A stretch of 64,000 nt of DNA from Variovorax sp. PAMC 28711 (lineage in GTDB: Bacteria; Pseudomonadota; Gammaproteobacteria; Burkholderiales; Burkholderiaceae_C): assembly GCF_001577265.1 (NCBI RefSeq), contig NZ_CP014517.1, positions 1,355,001-1,419,000 on the forward strand. The letters run 5' to 3'. Below the pieces are notes generated by a model that had not been told where the DNA came from, did no database searches, and saw only the letters and a program-made list of their open reading frames with translations. A program made the translations under genes and the position numbers. Positions 46,403 to 55,813 of the stretch are shown here, piece by piece. Numbering within the stretch: the first letter of the stretch is position 1; each line of letters starts with the position of its first letter.

Positions 46403-47605
46403 TTATTTGCGCACGACCACCAGCCCCTTCAAGTACTCTCCTTCGGGAAATTCGATGGTCATCGGGTGGTCGGGCGCGGCGCCGAGCCGTTCGCTGATGT
46501 AGCCGTCGACGCCCGCATCCAGCCCCGCACCGGCCACGATCTTGTGGAACAGGTCGGCACCGATGCCGCCCGAGCAGCTGAACGTGAACAGCACGCCGCC
46601 CGGCTCCAGCAGCTTGAGCGCGAGGCGGTTGATGTCCTTGTAGGCGCGCGCGGCGCGCTCGGCATGCGCTGCCGTGGGCGCGAACTTCGGCGGGTCGAGC
46701 ACGATCGCGTCGAAGGTGCGGCCTTCTTCGATGAAGCGGCGCAGAGATGCGTTGACATCCGCATCGAGAAAATCGCAGGCAACGCTCTCGAACCCGTTGA
46801 GTGCGACGTGCGCTTTCGCGCGCTCCAGCGCGAGCAGCGACGAATCGATCGACGTCAGCGTCGCGCCTTCGAGCGCGCCGGCCGCCTTGAGCCCCGCGAG
46901 CGCCGCGACCGTGAAGCCGCCGGTGTAGCAAAAGCAGTTGAGCAAGCGGCGAAATCGGCGGTGCTGTGCGATCTCGGCGAAGCGCTTGCGGCTGTCGCGC
47001 TGGTCGAGGTAGAAGCCGGTCTTGTGGCCGGTCGCGATGTCGAGCGTGAGCTGCCAGTCGTGCTCGCGGATCGCGATCTCGGTCGGCCCGTCCCCGCGCA
47101 GCCAGCCGGTGACCGGCTTCAGCCCTTCGCGCTCGCGCCCGCTCGCATCGGAGCGTTCGTAGAGCTGCGTGAGCCCGGTCGCGGCCAGCAGCGCATCGGC
47201 CAGCACGTCTTTCCAGCGCTCGACGCCGGCAGCGCCGAATTGCGCGACCAGCGTGTCGCCGTAGCGGTCGACGATCAGCCCCGGCAGCCCGTCGGCCTCG
47301 CCGTGCACGAGGCGGATGCCGTCGCTCTGCAGGTCGAAATACCGCCGCGCGTCGACAGCGCGCGTGCAGAGCGCCGCGAGAAACGCCGCGTCGATGCGCT
47401 GCGGCTCGACGAAGCTCCATGCACGCGCACGAATCTGCGACGTCGGGCTGAACGCCGCCCACGCCAGGAACTCGCCGTCGTGCGATTCCACGCGCACCGT
47501 TTCGCCGGAATCGGCGCCACCGCGTGCGATGGCGGATTCGAAGACCCAGGGATGGCGTCGCAGCAGGGATTTTTCCTTGCCGGGCTTGAGGCGGAGGGTT
47601 TTCAT
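46403..47605 (-). CDS. rlmI: 23S rRNA (cytosine-C5)-methyltransferase RlmI-like
   Basis: The 400-residue protein has an N-terminal PUA-like domain (LRLKPGKEKSLLRRHPWVFESAIARG) and a class I SAM methyltransferase domain: TGHKTGFYLDQRDSR, LLNCFCYTGGFTVAALAGLKAAGA, and DAIVLDPPKFAP with the catalytic-site DPP. In E. coli RlmI methylates C1962 of 23S rRNA, and the length (396) agrees. Its ATG overlaps the xerC stop by 4 nt; longer readings run through xerC. A related paralogue such as RlmK-N cannot be excluded without alignment. Confidence 0.88.
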   Translation of the reverse strand: MKTLRLKPGKEKSLLRRHPWVFESAIARGGADSGETVRVESHDGEFLAWAAFSPTSQIRARAWSFVEPQRIDAAFLAALCTRAVDARRYFDLQSDGIRLVHGEADGLPGLIVDRYGDTLVAQFGAAGVERWKDVLADALLAATGLTQLYERSDASGREREGLKPVTGWLRGDGPTEIAIREHDWQLTLDIATGHKTGFYLDQRDSRKRFAEIAQHRRFRRLLNCFCYTGGFTVAALAGLKAAGALEGATLTSIDSSLLALERAKAHVALNGFESVACDFLDADVNASLRRFIEEGRTFDAIVLDPPKFAPTAAHAERAARAYKDINRLALKLLEPGGVLFTFSCSGGIGADLFHKIVAGAGLDAGVDGYISERLGAAPDHPMTIEFPEGEYLKGLVVVRK

Positions 47606-48534
47606 TGGTTGATGTCTTTGACTTTGGCCCGGGGATGGAACGCGTCGTAGGTCTTGGCCAGATGCTGGAAATCGAGCCGGGTGTAGACCTGCGTCGTCGT
47701 GATGTTGGCGTGGCCCAGCAGTTCCTGCACCGCGCGCAGGTCGCTGCTGGACTGCAGGACGTGGCTCGCGAACGAGTGCCGCAGCATGTGCGGATGCACC
47801 GGCGCCGCGAGGCCGGCTTTCAGGCTGCGGTCGCGCAACAGCTTCCAGACCGCCTGGGCCGACATGCGCCGGCCTTTCGCGTTCAGGAACAGCGCCACGT
47901 CGTCGTGCGTGCCGCGCAACGCGAGCCATTCGCCCAGCGCCGCAGCGGCCTTGCTGCCGACCGGCACGCTGCGCCGCTTGCTGCCCTTGCCGAGCACGCT
48001 GGCCTCCAACGCGTCGAGGTCGACCCAGCCTTGCGCGGTGGCGCTGGCACGCGCGTCGAGCCCCGTCAGCTCGCTCACGCGCAGGCCGCAGCCATAAAGC
48101 AGCTCGACGATCGCGCGGTCGCGTGCTTCGGTTCGGGGGTCGGCGGCGGCATCGCGGTGCTCGGCCAGCTGCACCGCGTCGTCGACCGGCAGCGCCTTCG
48201 GCAACGGTCGGCCGGCCTTGGGCGCCTTCACGTCCTGCACCGGGTTGCCGGGCACCAGGCCTTCATTGCCGAGCCAGCGAAAAAAGCTGCGCCAGCACGA
48301 CAGCACCAGCGCGATGCCGCGCGGCTCGCGCCCGGCGCCGTGCATCTGCGCCATCCAGCGCCGCACGTTCGCGGGCTGCACCTTGTCGAACGCGAGGCCG
48401 GCTTCGGTCGCCTTCTCTTGCAGCGCCTGCAAATGGATCGCGTAGATGTCGACCGTGCGCGCCGCGAGCCGGCGCTCCACGCGCACATGCGCGAGGTATT
48501 TCTCGACCAGCGCGCTGTCAGTGCAAGTAGCCAT
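47602..48534 (-). CDS. xerC: Site-specific tyrosine recombinase XerC
   Basis: XerC with XerD resolves chromosome dimers at dif. The 310-residue protein has an N-terminal SAM-like core-binding domain (ALVEKYLAHVRVERRLAARTVDIYAIHL) and the catalytic domain. The active residues are Arg in YGCGLRVSELTGL, Lys in GKGSKRRSVPV, His-x-x-Arg in HPHMLRHSFASHVL, His in GHANITTTQ and Tyr in VYTRLD. It lies in the dapF-DUF484-xerC arrangement known from Gammaproteobacteria. The start (ATG 48534) lies 17 nt inside the end of the upstream ydcF-like gene. Confidence 0.95.
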   Translation of the reverse strand: MATCTDSALVEKYLAHVRVERRLAARTVDIYAIHLQALQEKATEAGLAFDKVQPANVRRWMAQMHGAGREPRGIALVLSCWRSFFRWLGNEGLVPGNPVQDVKAPKAGRPLPKALPVDDAVQLAEHRDAAADPRTEARDRAIVELLYGCGLRVSELTGLDARASATAQGWVDLDALEASVLGKGSKRRSVPVGSKAAAALGEWLALRGTHDDVALFLNAKGRRMSAQAVWKLLRDRSLKAGLAAPVHPHMLRHSFASHVLQSSSDLRAVQELLGHANITTTQVYTRLDFQHLAKTYDAFHPRAKVKDINQ

Positions 48535-49135
48535 GGCCCGCATTGTTGATGATGGCCAGCGGCTCGCGCAACGCACCCTTGAACGCCATGCCCCAGCGCG
48601 TCCAGCAGGACGATGGCGCAGCCGCGTATTGAACGTCGAATGCGCGGTCGAAACCGCTCGCCCGCACGAGCCGCTCGACGCGCCATAGGTGGTACGGCTC
48701 CGACACGACGATCACGCGCTTCACGCCCGCGGCCTGCAGCATCGGAAGCGAGAGCGAAAGGTTCTGGCGAGTCGACTGGGAAGCGCGCTCCAGCACCATC
48801 GGCCCGGTGTAGCCGGCCTGCTGTGCATGCGTCTGCATCACCTCGGCTTCGATGCGTCCGTCTTCCCGGTCGACGCCGCCAGAGAACACGAGCCGGGGCA
48901 CGCGGCCCGCCTGCGCGAGCGCCAATGCCGCGTCGACGCGGCCGGTCAGGCAGGGATTGGGGCGACCGTGCAGGTACGCGCGGTTGCCCAGCACCAGCGC
49001 CGCATCAGCGTTTCGAAGCGGCGGATTCGCGAGTCGTTCGGCCGCGGTGCGCCACACCATGAGCCAGATCGCGGCGTACCCCACGACACCGGCCGCCAGC
49101 GCCGCCAGTGCCCAGCGGCGCAAGGACCGACTCAA
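48518..49135 (-). CDS. YdcF-like DUF218 membrane-anchored protein
   Basis: The 205-residue protein has an N-terminal membrane helix (about 7-28, WALAALAAGVVGYAAIWLMVW) and a DUF218 domain: ADAALVLGNRAYLHGRPNPCLTGRVDAALALA, LVFSGGVDREDGRIEAEVM, ASQSTRQNLSLS and IVVSEPYHLWRVERLV. Relatives (YdcF, SanA, ElyC) act in envelope functions; ElyC influences carrier-lipid metabolism. I infer a TTG start at 49135 because it overlaps the DUF484 stop (TTGA); no ATG gives the membrane helix. It is wedged between DUF484 and xerC. Confidence 0.8.
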   Translation of the reverse strand: MSRSLRRWALAALAAGVVGYAAIWLMVWRTAAERLANPPLRNADAALVLGNRAYLHGRPNPCLTGRVDAALALAQAGRVPRLVFSGGVDREDGRIEAEVMQTHAQQAGYTGPMVLERASQSTRQNLSLSLPMLQAAGVKRVIVVSEPYHLWRVERLVRASGFDRAFDVQYAAAPSSCWTRWGMAFKGALREPLAIINNAGHGYLH

Positions 49136-49821
49136 GGCCGCAGCCGCGACAGCGCGCCCGAGGCCAGTTCGGCAATGCGTTCCAGGAAGTCGGTGCCCAT
49201 CTCGGCGTTGAAACGCGCGGCATCGGGCGACGCGAGGATCAGCAGGCCGAAGGCCGGTGCCTCGGGCTCGGGGCGCAGCGGGATCAGCGCAATCGACATC
49301 GCGGCGCGCGCGTCGCCCAGCCAGTTGGCCGCTTCGAAGCCCGAGTTGAGGCCGCAGTACGGTGAGGTCAGCGAGGTGGCGAGCGCCTTCACGTCGTCGC
49401 TCACCCACTGTGCATAGGCCTCGTTGAGGTAGCTGGCTTCACAGTCCCACACCTTGATCGCGACTTGCGGCACGAGAAAGATCGATTCCAACTGGTCGAC
49501 GATCTGGTAGGGCAGGCCGCGCGGGTCGCGCGTGGTCAGCAGGCCGCTCGTCCAGCGCTGCAGGCGGTCGGCGGTCACCACGTTCTCGGTACCGTGGCGA
49601 ACCATGTCCATCAGGCGATGTTCCAGCGCCTTGATCTTCTCGCGCAGCATCTCGGCCTGGCGCTCCTGCAGGCTCACGGCGCGGTTGCCGTGCGGGCTCG
49701 TGAGCTGTACCTGCGACAGCAACTGCGCGTGACGCTCGAAGAAATCGGGCGTGTTGGCGAGGTAGTTGGCGATGTCGTCTTCGGTGATCGGGTTCATGGC
49801 GTCGTTGATGTCTTGGGGCAT
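49132..49821 (-). CDS. DUF484 (YigA) family protein
   Basis: The 229-residue cytoplasmic protein shows the DUF484 pattern: IANYLANTPDFFERHAQLLSQVQL, then ERQAEMLREKIKALEHRLMDMVRHG (coiled coil). A GAF-like domain (LESIFLVPQVAIKVW to AFGLLILASPDAARF) ends in FLERIAELASGALSRL. Function is unknown, although the gene almost always sits between dapF and xerC, as here. I took the ATG at 49821; another at 49797 (MNPITEDD) is close to the conserved region and may be the real start. Confidence 0.88.
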   Translation of the reverse strand: MPQDINDAMNPITEDDIANYLANTPDFFERHAQLLSQVQLTSPHGNRAVSLQERQAEMLREKIKALEHRLMDMVRHGTENVVTADRLQRWTSGLLTTRDPRGLPYQIVDQLESIFLVPQVAIKVWDCEASYLNEAYAQWVSDDVKALATSLTSPYCGLNSGFEAANWLGDARAAMSIALIPLRPEPEAPAFGLLILASPDAARFNAEMGTDFLERIAELASGALSRLRP

Positions 49822-49834
49822 GGTGTGTCTTGGT

Positions 49835-50713
49835 TCAGGGCAGGTCGGGCACATCGATATGGCCCTCGAAAACGGTAGTGGCCGGGCCGGTCATGAACAC
49901 AGGGGTTCCTTCGCCTGCCCATTCGATGGTGAGCACGCCGCCGTGCGTCTGCACGTCGACCCGCGCATCCAGCAGGCCGAGGCGAATGCCGGCAACCACC
50001 GCGGCGCAGGCGCCCGTGCCGCACGCCAGCGTTTCGCCGGCGCCGCGTTCGTACACGCGCAGCGCGATGTGCGCGCGGGACCGCACTTGCATGAAGCCGG
50101 CGTTGACGCGCTGCGGAAAGCGCGGATGGTGTTCGATCAGCGGGCCCTGCGTGGCCACCGGCGCGGCTTCGGCGTCGGCCACGATCTGCACCGCATGCGG
50201 GTTGCCCATCGACAGCACCGCGACAGAAACGATCGCGCTTTCTGCCCGCGTGCCGAGCGCCAGGTGCCACTGGGACCATGACCCCTCGTCCGTCACCGGC
50301 GTCAGGCCGGCGGTATCGAACGGCACGCGCTCGGGCTCGAACACCGGCGCGCCCATGTCGACCGTGACGCGACCGTCGGCACCCATGCGCGGCGCGATCA
50401 CGCCGGCCAGCGTCTGGACGCGAACCTGTTCCTTGTCGGTCAGCCCGTGCTCGCGCACATAGCGCATGAAGCAGCGCGCGCCATTGCCGCACTGCTCCAC
50501 CTCGCCGCCGTCGGCGTTATGGATCACGTACTGGAAATCGATGCCGTCGGCCGGCGACGGACGCACGGTGAGGATCTGGTCGGCGCCCACGCCGAAATGG
50601 CGGTCGCCGAGAAACCGGTATTGCGCCGCGCTCAGGCCGAGCGAGCCGCGCGTTTCGTCGAGCACGACGAAGTCGTTGCCGGCGCCTTGCATCTTGGTAA
50701 AGCGGATTCGCAT
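49835..50713 (-). CDS. dapF: Diaminopimelate epimerase
   Basis: DapF converts LL- to meso-diaminopimelate for lysine and for MurE. The 292-residue enzyme has the N-terminal [17 protein letters not shown] and both catalytic cysteines in QCGNGARC and ACGTGAC, with [10 protein letters not shown] and [10 protein letters not shown] between. It is the first gene of an apparent dapF-DUF484-ydcF-xerC-rlmI operon. Confidence 0.97.
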   Translation of the reverse strand: MRIRFTKMQGAGNDFVVLDETRGSLGLSAAQYRFLGDRHFGVGADQILTVRPSPADGIDFQYVIHNADGGEVEQCGNGARCFMRYVREHGLTDKEQVRVQTLAGVIAPRMGADGRVTVDMGAPVFEPERVPFDTAGLTPVTDEGSWSQWHLALGTRAESAIVSVAVLSMGNPHAVQIVADAEAAPVATQGPLIEHHPRFPQRVNAGFMQVRSRAHIALRVYERGAGETLACGTGACAAVVAGIRLGLLDARVDVQTHGGVLTIEWAGEGTPVFMTGPATTVFEGHIDVPDLP

Positions 50714-50739
50714 CCGCGGATTATCCGCGGCCGGCCACT

Positions 50740-51363
50740 TCAGGGAGCGATCAGCGCGCCAAGGTCTCGTGCAGCGCCGGAGGACTCCCGCTGCAGATGC
50801 GCCACGATGCTGCGCCGATCGGCTTCGGTACGCTGCTGCGAAAGAAAACGCTTGCCGACGAGCTCGCTGAGATCGATCTCAAAGCCAATCAACTGGGCCG
50901 CCATCTCGTCGACGAACGACCCCGGCGCTTCCGCGAGCGACCATGGCCGATCGCGCCGCGCCTCCTGTTGCGCGGTCAGCGCGGCCAGATGAGTGACCAC
51001 CCAGTCGGCGGAATCGACGAAGCGGATGCGGCCCCGGGCCTGTACGACCACGTAGTTCCAGCTCGGCGCCACCCGCCCGCTGCGCTGGCCGTTCACATAC
51101 CAGCGAGGGGAAACATAGGCGTCGGGCCCGCGAAAGATGGCGGTCATTTCCGTCCCTTGCGGCGTCCCGGTGGCCAGCGGATGGTGGCGGGCCACATGTC
51201 CGCGCAGTCGACCGCGCGGGCCGCCCGCCGCAAATTCAAGCGGCAGCAGCTCGACGGCAGGCCCAGACGCGCAGGCGCTGACCAGGGTCGCGAGCGGGTG
51301 CCTCCCGATCAGGGCCTGCAGTTCGTGCCCGGCGGTGATGGCAAAGAGCGATTGGATGTGCAT
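50740..51363 (-). CDS. PaiB-like FMN-binding protein
   Basis: The 207-residue protein matches the PaiB/FMN_bind_2 family: [72 protein letters not shown] and the C-terminal [20 protein letters not shown]. subtilis PaiB is listed as a repressor of sporulation and protease genes, but the fold is a flavin-binding split barrel and the regulatory role is not general. It stands 108 nt downstream of an AraC regulator on the same strand. Confidence 0.87.
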   Translation of the reverse strand: MHIQSLFAITAGHELQALIGRHPLATLVSACASGPAVELLPLEFAAGGPRGRLRGHVARHHPLATGTPQGTEMTAIFRGPDAYVSPRWYVNGQRSGRVAPSWNYVVVQARGRIRFVDSADWVVTHLAALTAQQEARRDRPWSLAEAPGSFVDEMAAQLIGFEIDLSELVGKRFLSQQRTEADRRSIVAHLQRESSGAARDLGALIAP

Positions 51364-51471
51364 GGATGTGAGTTCGGCGATGAGGCCAGCGATTCTGTCC
51401 GGAGAGTTTCTCCCGGCAGGCGGTCGAGGTCTTGAAAGTTCCGGCCACCCAGCGCACCCGTGCCCGTCACG

Positions 51472-52254
51472 CTATCCGACGATCGGCGCTTCCCGCGGGA
51501 GCGACGGCGTGAAGCCGCCAAAACGGCGGAACTCGCGCGTCATGTGCGCCTGATCCGAGAAGCCGGCTTCGAAAGCGAGCGCACCCAGCGTGTCGACGTC
51601 ACCCGCTTTCAAGAGCCTCATGGCACGCTGAAAACGCACAATCCCGGCGAGACAGCGCAAAGGGAGGCCGGCGGCAGCCAGGACGTCACGTCGCAACGTA
51701 CGGGACGCGACACCGTCCTGCGCGGATTGCAGGCGCGCCTCGGGCGGGGCCGCCTGCACGACTTCGATCGCGGCCATTGCACGTGCGTGCCCGGCGCCCG
51801 GTCGCGCACGAGCGCTCGCGGCACGAACTGCGGCCACCAGCGCATCGCGGAGGTCAGGCACGGTGGGCGCTTTGAGGATCGAATCCGCATCGATGCCGGT
51901 TTGACGCACCACCTCCCGGCCGACCAGCACCCGGTTGCGCAACGCAGCCGGATCGACGCGGAGACAGGCACCACCCCAGCCGATCCGGAAGCGCACGCCC
52001 AGACTGATCTGTCCGGCGCGCGCAACCATCGTGCCCGGCACGTCGCAGGGCCCGGCCAATGCGAGCCAAACTCCGGAGAGCGCGCCATCTTCGGTTGGAA
52101 GGCAATGCGCGACCAGATCCATACGACCGTCCGGCAGGACCCACTGAGGTTGGGAACTGGCCGACCGATAACACCACAGTGCTTCGACGTGCCCATCGTC
52201 CAACGGACCGCGTGGGAGTTCTTCGTAGGGTGCGCGCGCGGCCGCTGGGTTCAT
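51472..52254 (-). CDS. AraC-family transcriptional regulator
   Basis: The 260-residue protein has an N-terminal ligand-like domain (WVLPDGRMDLVAHCL, GTMVARAGQISLGVRFRIGWGGACL) of the kind preceding many HTH_18 domains. The C-terminal AraC DNA-binding pair (LASRTLRRDVLAAAGLPL-like first helix-turn-helix, then LGALAFEAGFSDQAHMTREFRRFGGFTPS) is clear. The ligand and targets are unknown. I used the ATG at 52254, because the longer frame begins inside a region of poor coding quality. The downstream PaiB-like gene is the obvious candidate target. Confidence 0.87.
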   Translation of the reverse strand: MNPAAARAPYEELPRGPLDDGHVEALWCYRSASSQPQWVLPDGRMDLVAHCLPTEDGALSGVWLALAGPCDVPGTMVARAGQISLGVRFRIGWGGACLRVDPAALRNRVLVGREVVRQTGIDADSILKAPTVPDLRDALVAAVRAASARARPGAGHARAMAAIEVVQAAPPEARLQSAQDGVASRTLRRDVLAAAGLPLRCLAGIVRFQRAMRLLKAGDVDTLGALAFEAGFSDQAHMTREFRRFGGFTPSLPREAPIVG

Positions 52255-52324
52255 GGTCCGCAATGGTAAGCATCCGGCTCGGCCGACGCGCACCGAACAC
52301 GGTCGCAACCGCCGACTTCAGCCG

Positions 52325-52525
52325 TCAGCGCAGAGTTGCCAACAAGGTCCGTGCGAATTCGACGATCGAGGTCACGGCGCCACCCTTGGACGAGACGCCT
52401 GCCGTTCGGGGCCACTGCCCGCCGGCCGTGCGTCGCGAAGCCAGCACGCCGACCAAGCCTTGAATGTCCGAGCCGGACAGCCCGCTGTCGCGGCAAACGC
52501 GAACCAAATTTGTCGAATGGAGCAT
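52325..52525 (-). CDS. Possible small hypothetical protein in a 367-nt gap
   Basis: Between the AraC and LysR genes (52255-52621) no known gene is visible. One 66-codon minus frame starting MLHSTNLVRVCRDSG ends ARTLLATLR. It has fewer GC-ending codons than its neighbours, no ribosome site, and no recognisable motif, so it may be a remnant of a decayed or transferred gene or simply chance. Bases 52526-52621 show nothing. Confidence 0.25.
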   Translation of the reverse strand: MLHSTNLVRVCRDSGLSGSDIQGLVGVLASRRTAGGQWPRTAGVSSKGGAVTSIVEFARTLLATLR

Positions 52526-52621
52526 GGTGAACTCAGGCAAAACAAAGTCTTGATGCAGGCAGATACGCGGCGCTTCAGCAGCTGGATTCACGGGCCAGCA
52601 AGAGTCAGCGTGTGACAAGGG

Positions 52622-53515
52622 TCAGGCGGATTTCTCGAGCCGCCTCGCCAGGAAATCCAGGAAACACACGATGCGCCCTGCCAGTTGGGTATTCCGGTAG
52701 TAGACGGCGTTGACCGGCTGCCGCCCATCCACCGTTTCCTTTGCCAGCACCTGCACCAGATCACCGTGTTCCCGATCGGCGCCGGTCATGAAGTCCGACA
52801 GGCATGCCAAACCGGCGCCCTGCAACGCAAGGTGCCGCAGCGTTTCGCCGCTCGACGCCCGGATGGAGGGCGCGATGTGCCACTCGTCGCCGTGCGCGCC
52901 GCGCAGCGGCCAGCGATTCAACGCCTCGGGCTGGTTGAAGCCGAGCAGCGCGTGCTGCGCCAGGTCGGCCACGCGCTTCGGCTTGCCATGCTCGGCCAGG
53001 TACGCCGGGCTCGCGAGGATGCGCAGCCGGCTGGTGCACAGCGGGCGCGCATGCAGCGTGGAGTCGCGCAGTGCGCCGATGCGGATCGCGATGTCGGTGC
53101 GCCGCGCCAGCAGATCGATGTTGAGCTCGTCGGTGTCGAGCTCCAGCGTGATCTGCGGATAGGCCTGGCGGAACGCGGGCACCAGCGGCACGATGGCATG
53201 CAGCATGAACGGCGTGGCGGCGTTCACGCGCAGCAGGCCCGACGGTTGCCGGCGGCGCGCGGCGATCTGCTCTTCGGCGTCATCGATCGACGCGAGGATC
53301 GCCCGGGTGTGCGCGAGAAAGGTCGCGCCCTCTTCCGTCAGCGCGATGCGGCGGGTGGTGCGGCGCAGCAGCGTCGTGTCGAGCTTCTTCTCCAGCCGAC
53401 CGAGCGCGCGGCTGACGCCGGAGACGGTCTGGCCCAGCTGGTCGGCAGCGGCGGTGATGGAGCCGGTGCCGACCACGGCGGCGAACGCCTGCAGTTCTTC
53501 GAGGGTGGTCTTCAT
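52622..53515 (-). CDS. LysR-family transcriptional regulator
   Basis: The 297-residue protein has an N-terminal winged helix-turn-helix (LEELQAFAAVVGTGSITAAADQLGQTVSGVSRALGRLEKKL) and a type 2 periplasmic-binding-like effector domain (LLRVNAATPFMLHAIVPLVPAF to SDFMTGADREHGDLVQVL). It is divergent from the MFS gene across 98 bp and probably controls that gene and the aldo/keto reductase. A perfect palindrome begins 1 nt before its ATG. The effector is unknown. Confidence 0.93.
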   Translation of the reverse strand: MKTTLEELQAFAAVVGTGSITAAADQLGQTVSGVSRALGRLEKKLDTTLLRRTTRRIALTEEGATFLAHTRAILASIDDAEEQIAARRRQPSGLLRVNAATPFMLHAIVPLVPAFRQAYPQITLELDTDELNIDLLARRTDIAIRIGALRDSTLHARPLCTSRLRILASPAYLAEHGKPKRVADLAQHALLGFNQPEALNRWPLRGAHGDEWHIAPSIRASSGETLRHLALQGAGLACLSDFMTGADREHGDLVQVLAKETVDGRQPVNAVYYRNTQLAGRIVCFLDFLARRLEKSA

Positions 53516-53516
53516 G

Positions 53517-53539
53517 ACTGTTGATTCTGAATCAACAGT
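53517..53539. promoter_or_regulatory. Perfect 23-bp palindrome: candidate LysR operator
   Basis: Two arms, ACTGTTGATTC and its exact complement, flank a single central T. The centre contains TTGATTC-T-GAATCAA, an extended T-N11-A type site as bound by LysR proteins. It abuts the lysR start codon (53515-53513) and lies 75 nt before the MFS start, so one site could both repress lysR and control the divergent genes. Confidence 0.8.
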
Positions 53540-53613
53540 CTTTGACCCACTACGGGGTTTTTCTGCAAGGAAGATCGGCCGACACTCCGGGCAACTTCCA
53601 CGGAGCGCATTCC

Positions 53614-54816
53614 ATGCCCATCGCCCTTCTCGCGCTGACCCTCAGCGCCTTCGCCATCGGCACGACCGAGTTCGTGATCGTCGGCCTGCTGCCCACTGTG
53701 GCGGCCGACCTCGGCATCAGCCTGCCTTCCGCGGGCCTGCTGGTCAGCCTCTACGCGCTGGGCGTGGCCATCGGCGCGCCGGTGCTGACGGCGCTCACCG
53801 GCCGCGTGCCGCGCAAGGCGCTGCTGCTCGGCCTGATGGCGCTCTTCACCGTCGGCAACCTGCTGGCCTGGCAAGCGCCGAGCTACGAGACGCTGGTCGC
53901 GGCGCGCGTGCTCACCGGCCTCGCGCACGGCGTGTTCTTCTCGATCGGATCGACCCTCGCGACCGGCCTGGTGCCCAAGGAGAAGGCGGCGAGCGCCATC
54001 GCGATCATGTTCACCGGGCTCACGGTGGCGCTGGTGACGGGTGTGCCGCTCGGCACCTTCATCGGCCAGCACTTCGGCTGGCGCGAGACCTTCCTCGCCG
54101 TCTCGGCGTTGGGCGTGATCGCGTTCATCGGCAGCTGGCTCTTCGTGCCCAAGAACATCCGCCACGCACCGCCCGCATCGCTGGCGCAACAGGCCAGAGT
54201 GCTGGCCGAGCCGCGACTGTTGCTGGTGTATGCCAAGACGGCGATCGGCTACGGAGGCTCGTTCATCCCGTTCACTTTTCTCGTACCGATCCTCACCGAC
54301 GTGTCGGGCTTCAGCGCCGGCGCGGTCGGCTGGGTGATGCTGGTCTACGGCCTCTCGGTGGCGGCGGGCAACCTCTGGGGCGGCAAGCTGGCCGACCGGC
54401 TGGGCCCGATCCCCGCGCTGAAAATCATCTTCGCGTTACTCGCCGCCGTGCTGCTGGTGTTCCAGTTCACCGCGCCGCACAAGTGGCTGGCGCTCGCCAC
54501 GGTGATGGCCTGGGGCGCGGTCGCCTTCGGCAACGTGCCGGGCCTGCAGGTCTACGTCGTGAAGCAGGCGGAGCGCTTCGCGCCGCAGGCGGTCGACGTG
54601 GCCTCGGGCCTCAACATCGCGGCGTTCAATCTCGGCATCGCCGGTGCGGCCTGGGCCGGTGGACTGATCGTCACCCACCTCGGCCTGATTCACACGCCAT
54701 GGATCGGCGCGTTGGTGGTGCTGGTCTCGCTCGCCCTCACGCAATGGAGCGGAAAACTCGACCACCGCAACGGCATTCCCGTACGCACCGACGGCGCGAT
54801 TCCGGTCGGCCACTGA
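53614..54816 (+). CDS. MFS transporter of the DHA1 (AraJ-like) drug/sugar exporter group
   Basis: The 400-residue protein has 12 predicted membrane helices. It begins [36 protein letters not shown], which is the DHA1/AraJ-YdeA signature for exporters of arabinose or drugs. The motif-A region [16 protein letters not shown] and the motif [22 protein letters not shown] are present, although the loop 2-3 Asp-Arg pattern is weak. It is divergent from lysR and 25 nt upstream of an aldo/keto reductase. The substrate is unknown. Confidence 0.9.
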   Translation: MPIALLALTLSAFAIGTTEFVIVGLLPTVAADLGISLPSAGLLVSLYALGVAIGAPVLTALTGRVPRKALLLGLMALFTVGNLLAWQAPSYETLVAARVLTGLAHGVFFSIGSTLATGLVPKEKAASAIAIMFTGLTVALVTGVPLGTFIGQHFGWRETFLAVSALGVIAFIGSWLFVPKNIRHAPPASLAQQARVLAEPRLLLVYAKTAIGYGGSFIPFTFLVPILTDVSGFSAGAVGWVMLVYGLSVAAGNLWGGKLADRLGPIPALKIIFALLAAVLLVFQFTAPHKWLALATVMAWGAVAFGNVPGLQVYVVKQAERFAPQAVDVASGLNIAAFNLGIAGAAWAGGLIVTHLGLIHTPWIGALVVLVSLALTQWSGKLDHRNGIPVRTDGAIPVGH

Positions 54817-54841
54817 CCACTTTTCAAAGGACAACGACACC

Positions 54842-55654
54842 ATGAACACGAACACCCTCCCCGCCTTCGGCCTCGGCACCTTCCGCCTCAAGGACCAGGT
54901 CGTCATCGACTCGGTCAGCACCGCCCTCGAACTGGGTTACCGCCTCATCGACACCGCGCAAATTTATGGCAACGAAGCCGAGGTCGGCCAGGCCATCGAC
55001 GAGAGCGGTGTGCCGCGCGACGATCTCTTCATCACCACCAAGATCTGGACCGCGAACTACGCGAAGGACAAGCTGGTGCCGAGCCTGAAGGAGAGCCTCG
55101 CCAAACTGCGCACCGATCACGTCGACCTCACGCTGATCCACTGGCCGTCGCCGAAGAACGCGGTGCCGGTCGCCGAGTTCATGGGCGTGCTGGCCGACGC
55201 AAAGGCGCAGGGGCTGACCCGGCAGATCGGCGTGTCGAACTTCACCGTCGCGCTGATGAAGGAAGCCATCGCAGCGGTCGGCGCCGACGCCATTGCCACC
55301 AACCAGGTCGAACTGCATCCGTACCTGCAGAACCGCACGGTCGCGGAGTTCGCACAATCGCAGGGCATCCGCATCACCTCCTACATGACGCTCGCGTACG
55401 GCAAGGTTCTGCACGACCCGGTGATCGAAGCCATTGCCGCTGCGCACGGCGCCACCACCGCGCAGGTCGCGCTGGCCTGGGCCATGCAGCTCGGCTATGC
55501 CGTGATTCCGTCGTCGACCCGACGCCAAAACCTCGCCGGCAACCTGAAGGCCCAGACGCTGAAATTGAGCGATGTGGAAATGGCGCAGGTCGCAGCGCTC
55601 GATCGCGGCGAGCGCCTCACGAGCCCGGAGAGCCTCGCACCGGCCTGGGACTGA
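54842..55654 (+). CDS. Aldo/keto reductase, DkgB-like
   Basis: The 270-residue (alpha/beta)8 oxidoreductase has the catalytic tetrad: Asp in [11 protein letters not shown], Tyr in the same motif, Lys in TTKIW and His in LIHWPSP. NADPH-binding features include [14 protein letters not shown]. It resembles DkgB, which reduces 2,5-diketogluconate and methylglyoxal. Its position after an MFS exporter under a LysR regulator suggests detoxification of carbonyl compounds, an inference. The ribosome site is AAAGGA, 8 nt before the ATG. Confidence 0.92.
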   Translation: MNTNTLPAFGLGTFRLKDQVVIDSVSTALELGYRLIDTAQIYGNEAEVGQAIDESGVPRDDLFITTKIWTANYAKDKLVPSLKESLAKLRTDHVDLTLIHWPSPKNAVPVAEFMGVLADAKAQGLTRQIGVSNFTVALMKEAIAAVGADAIATNQVELHPYLQNRTVAEFAQSQGIRITSYMTLAYGKVLHDPVIEAIAAAHGATTAQVALAWAMQLGYAVIPSSTRRQNLAGNLKAQTLKLSDVEMAQVAALDRGERLTSPESLAPAWD

Positions 55655-55813
55655 TGGCACGGGCAACGCCAAGCGCCGACATCCATCTGCCCACAACGCG
55701 CGTACTGGAATGGCGGAGTGGCGGCGTGCGCAAAAGCGCTTGTCCTACTGCGAGGTCACGCCGGCCTGTCAGGCTGGCGCCTTGAATCCACACCATCCAT
55801 CCAGGAGCTCATC

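Noticed and set aside
55759..55779. Ten-pair hairpin after the aldo/keto reductase gene as a terminator
   Set aside because: It contains a G-T pair, a very small loop and no following T run, so terminator function is not supported.
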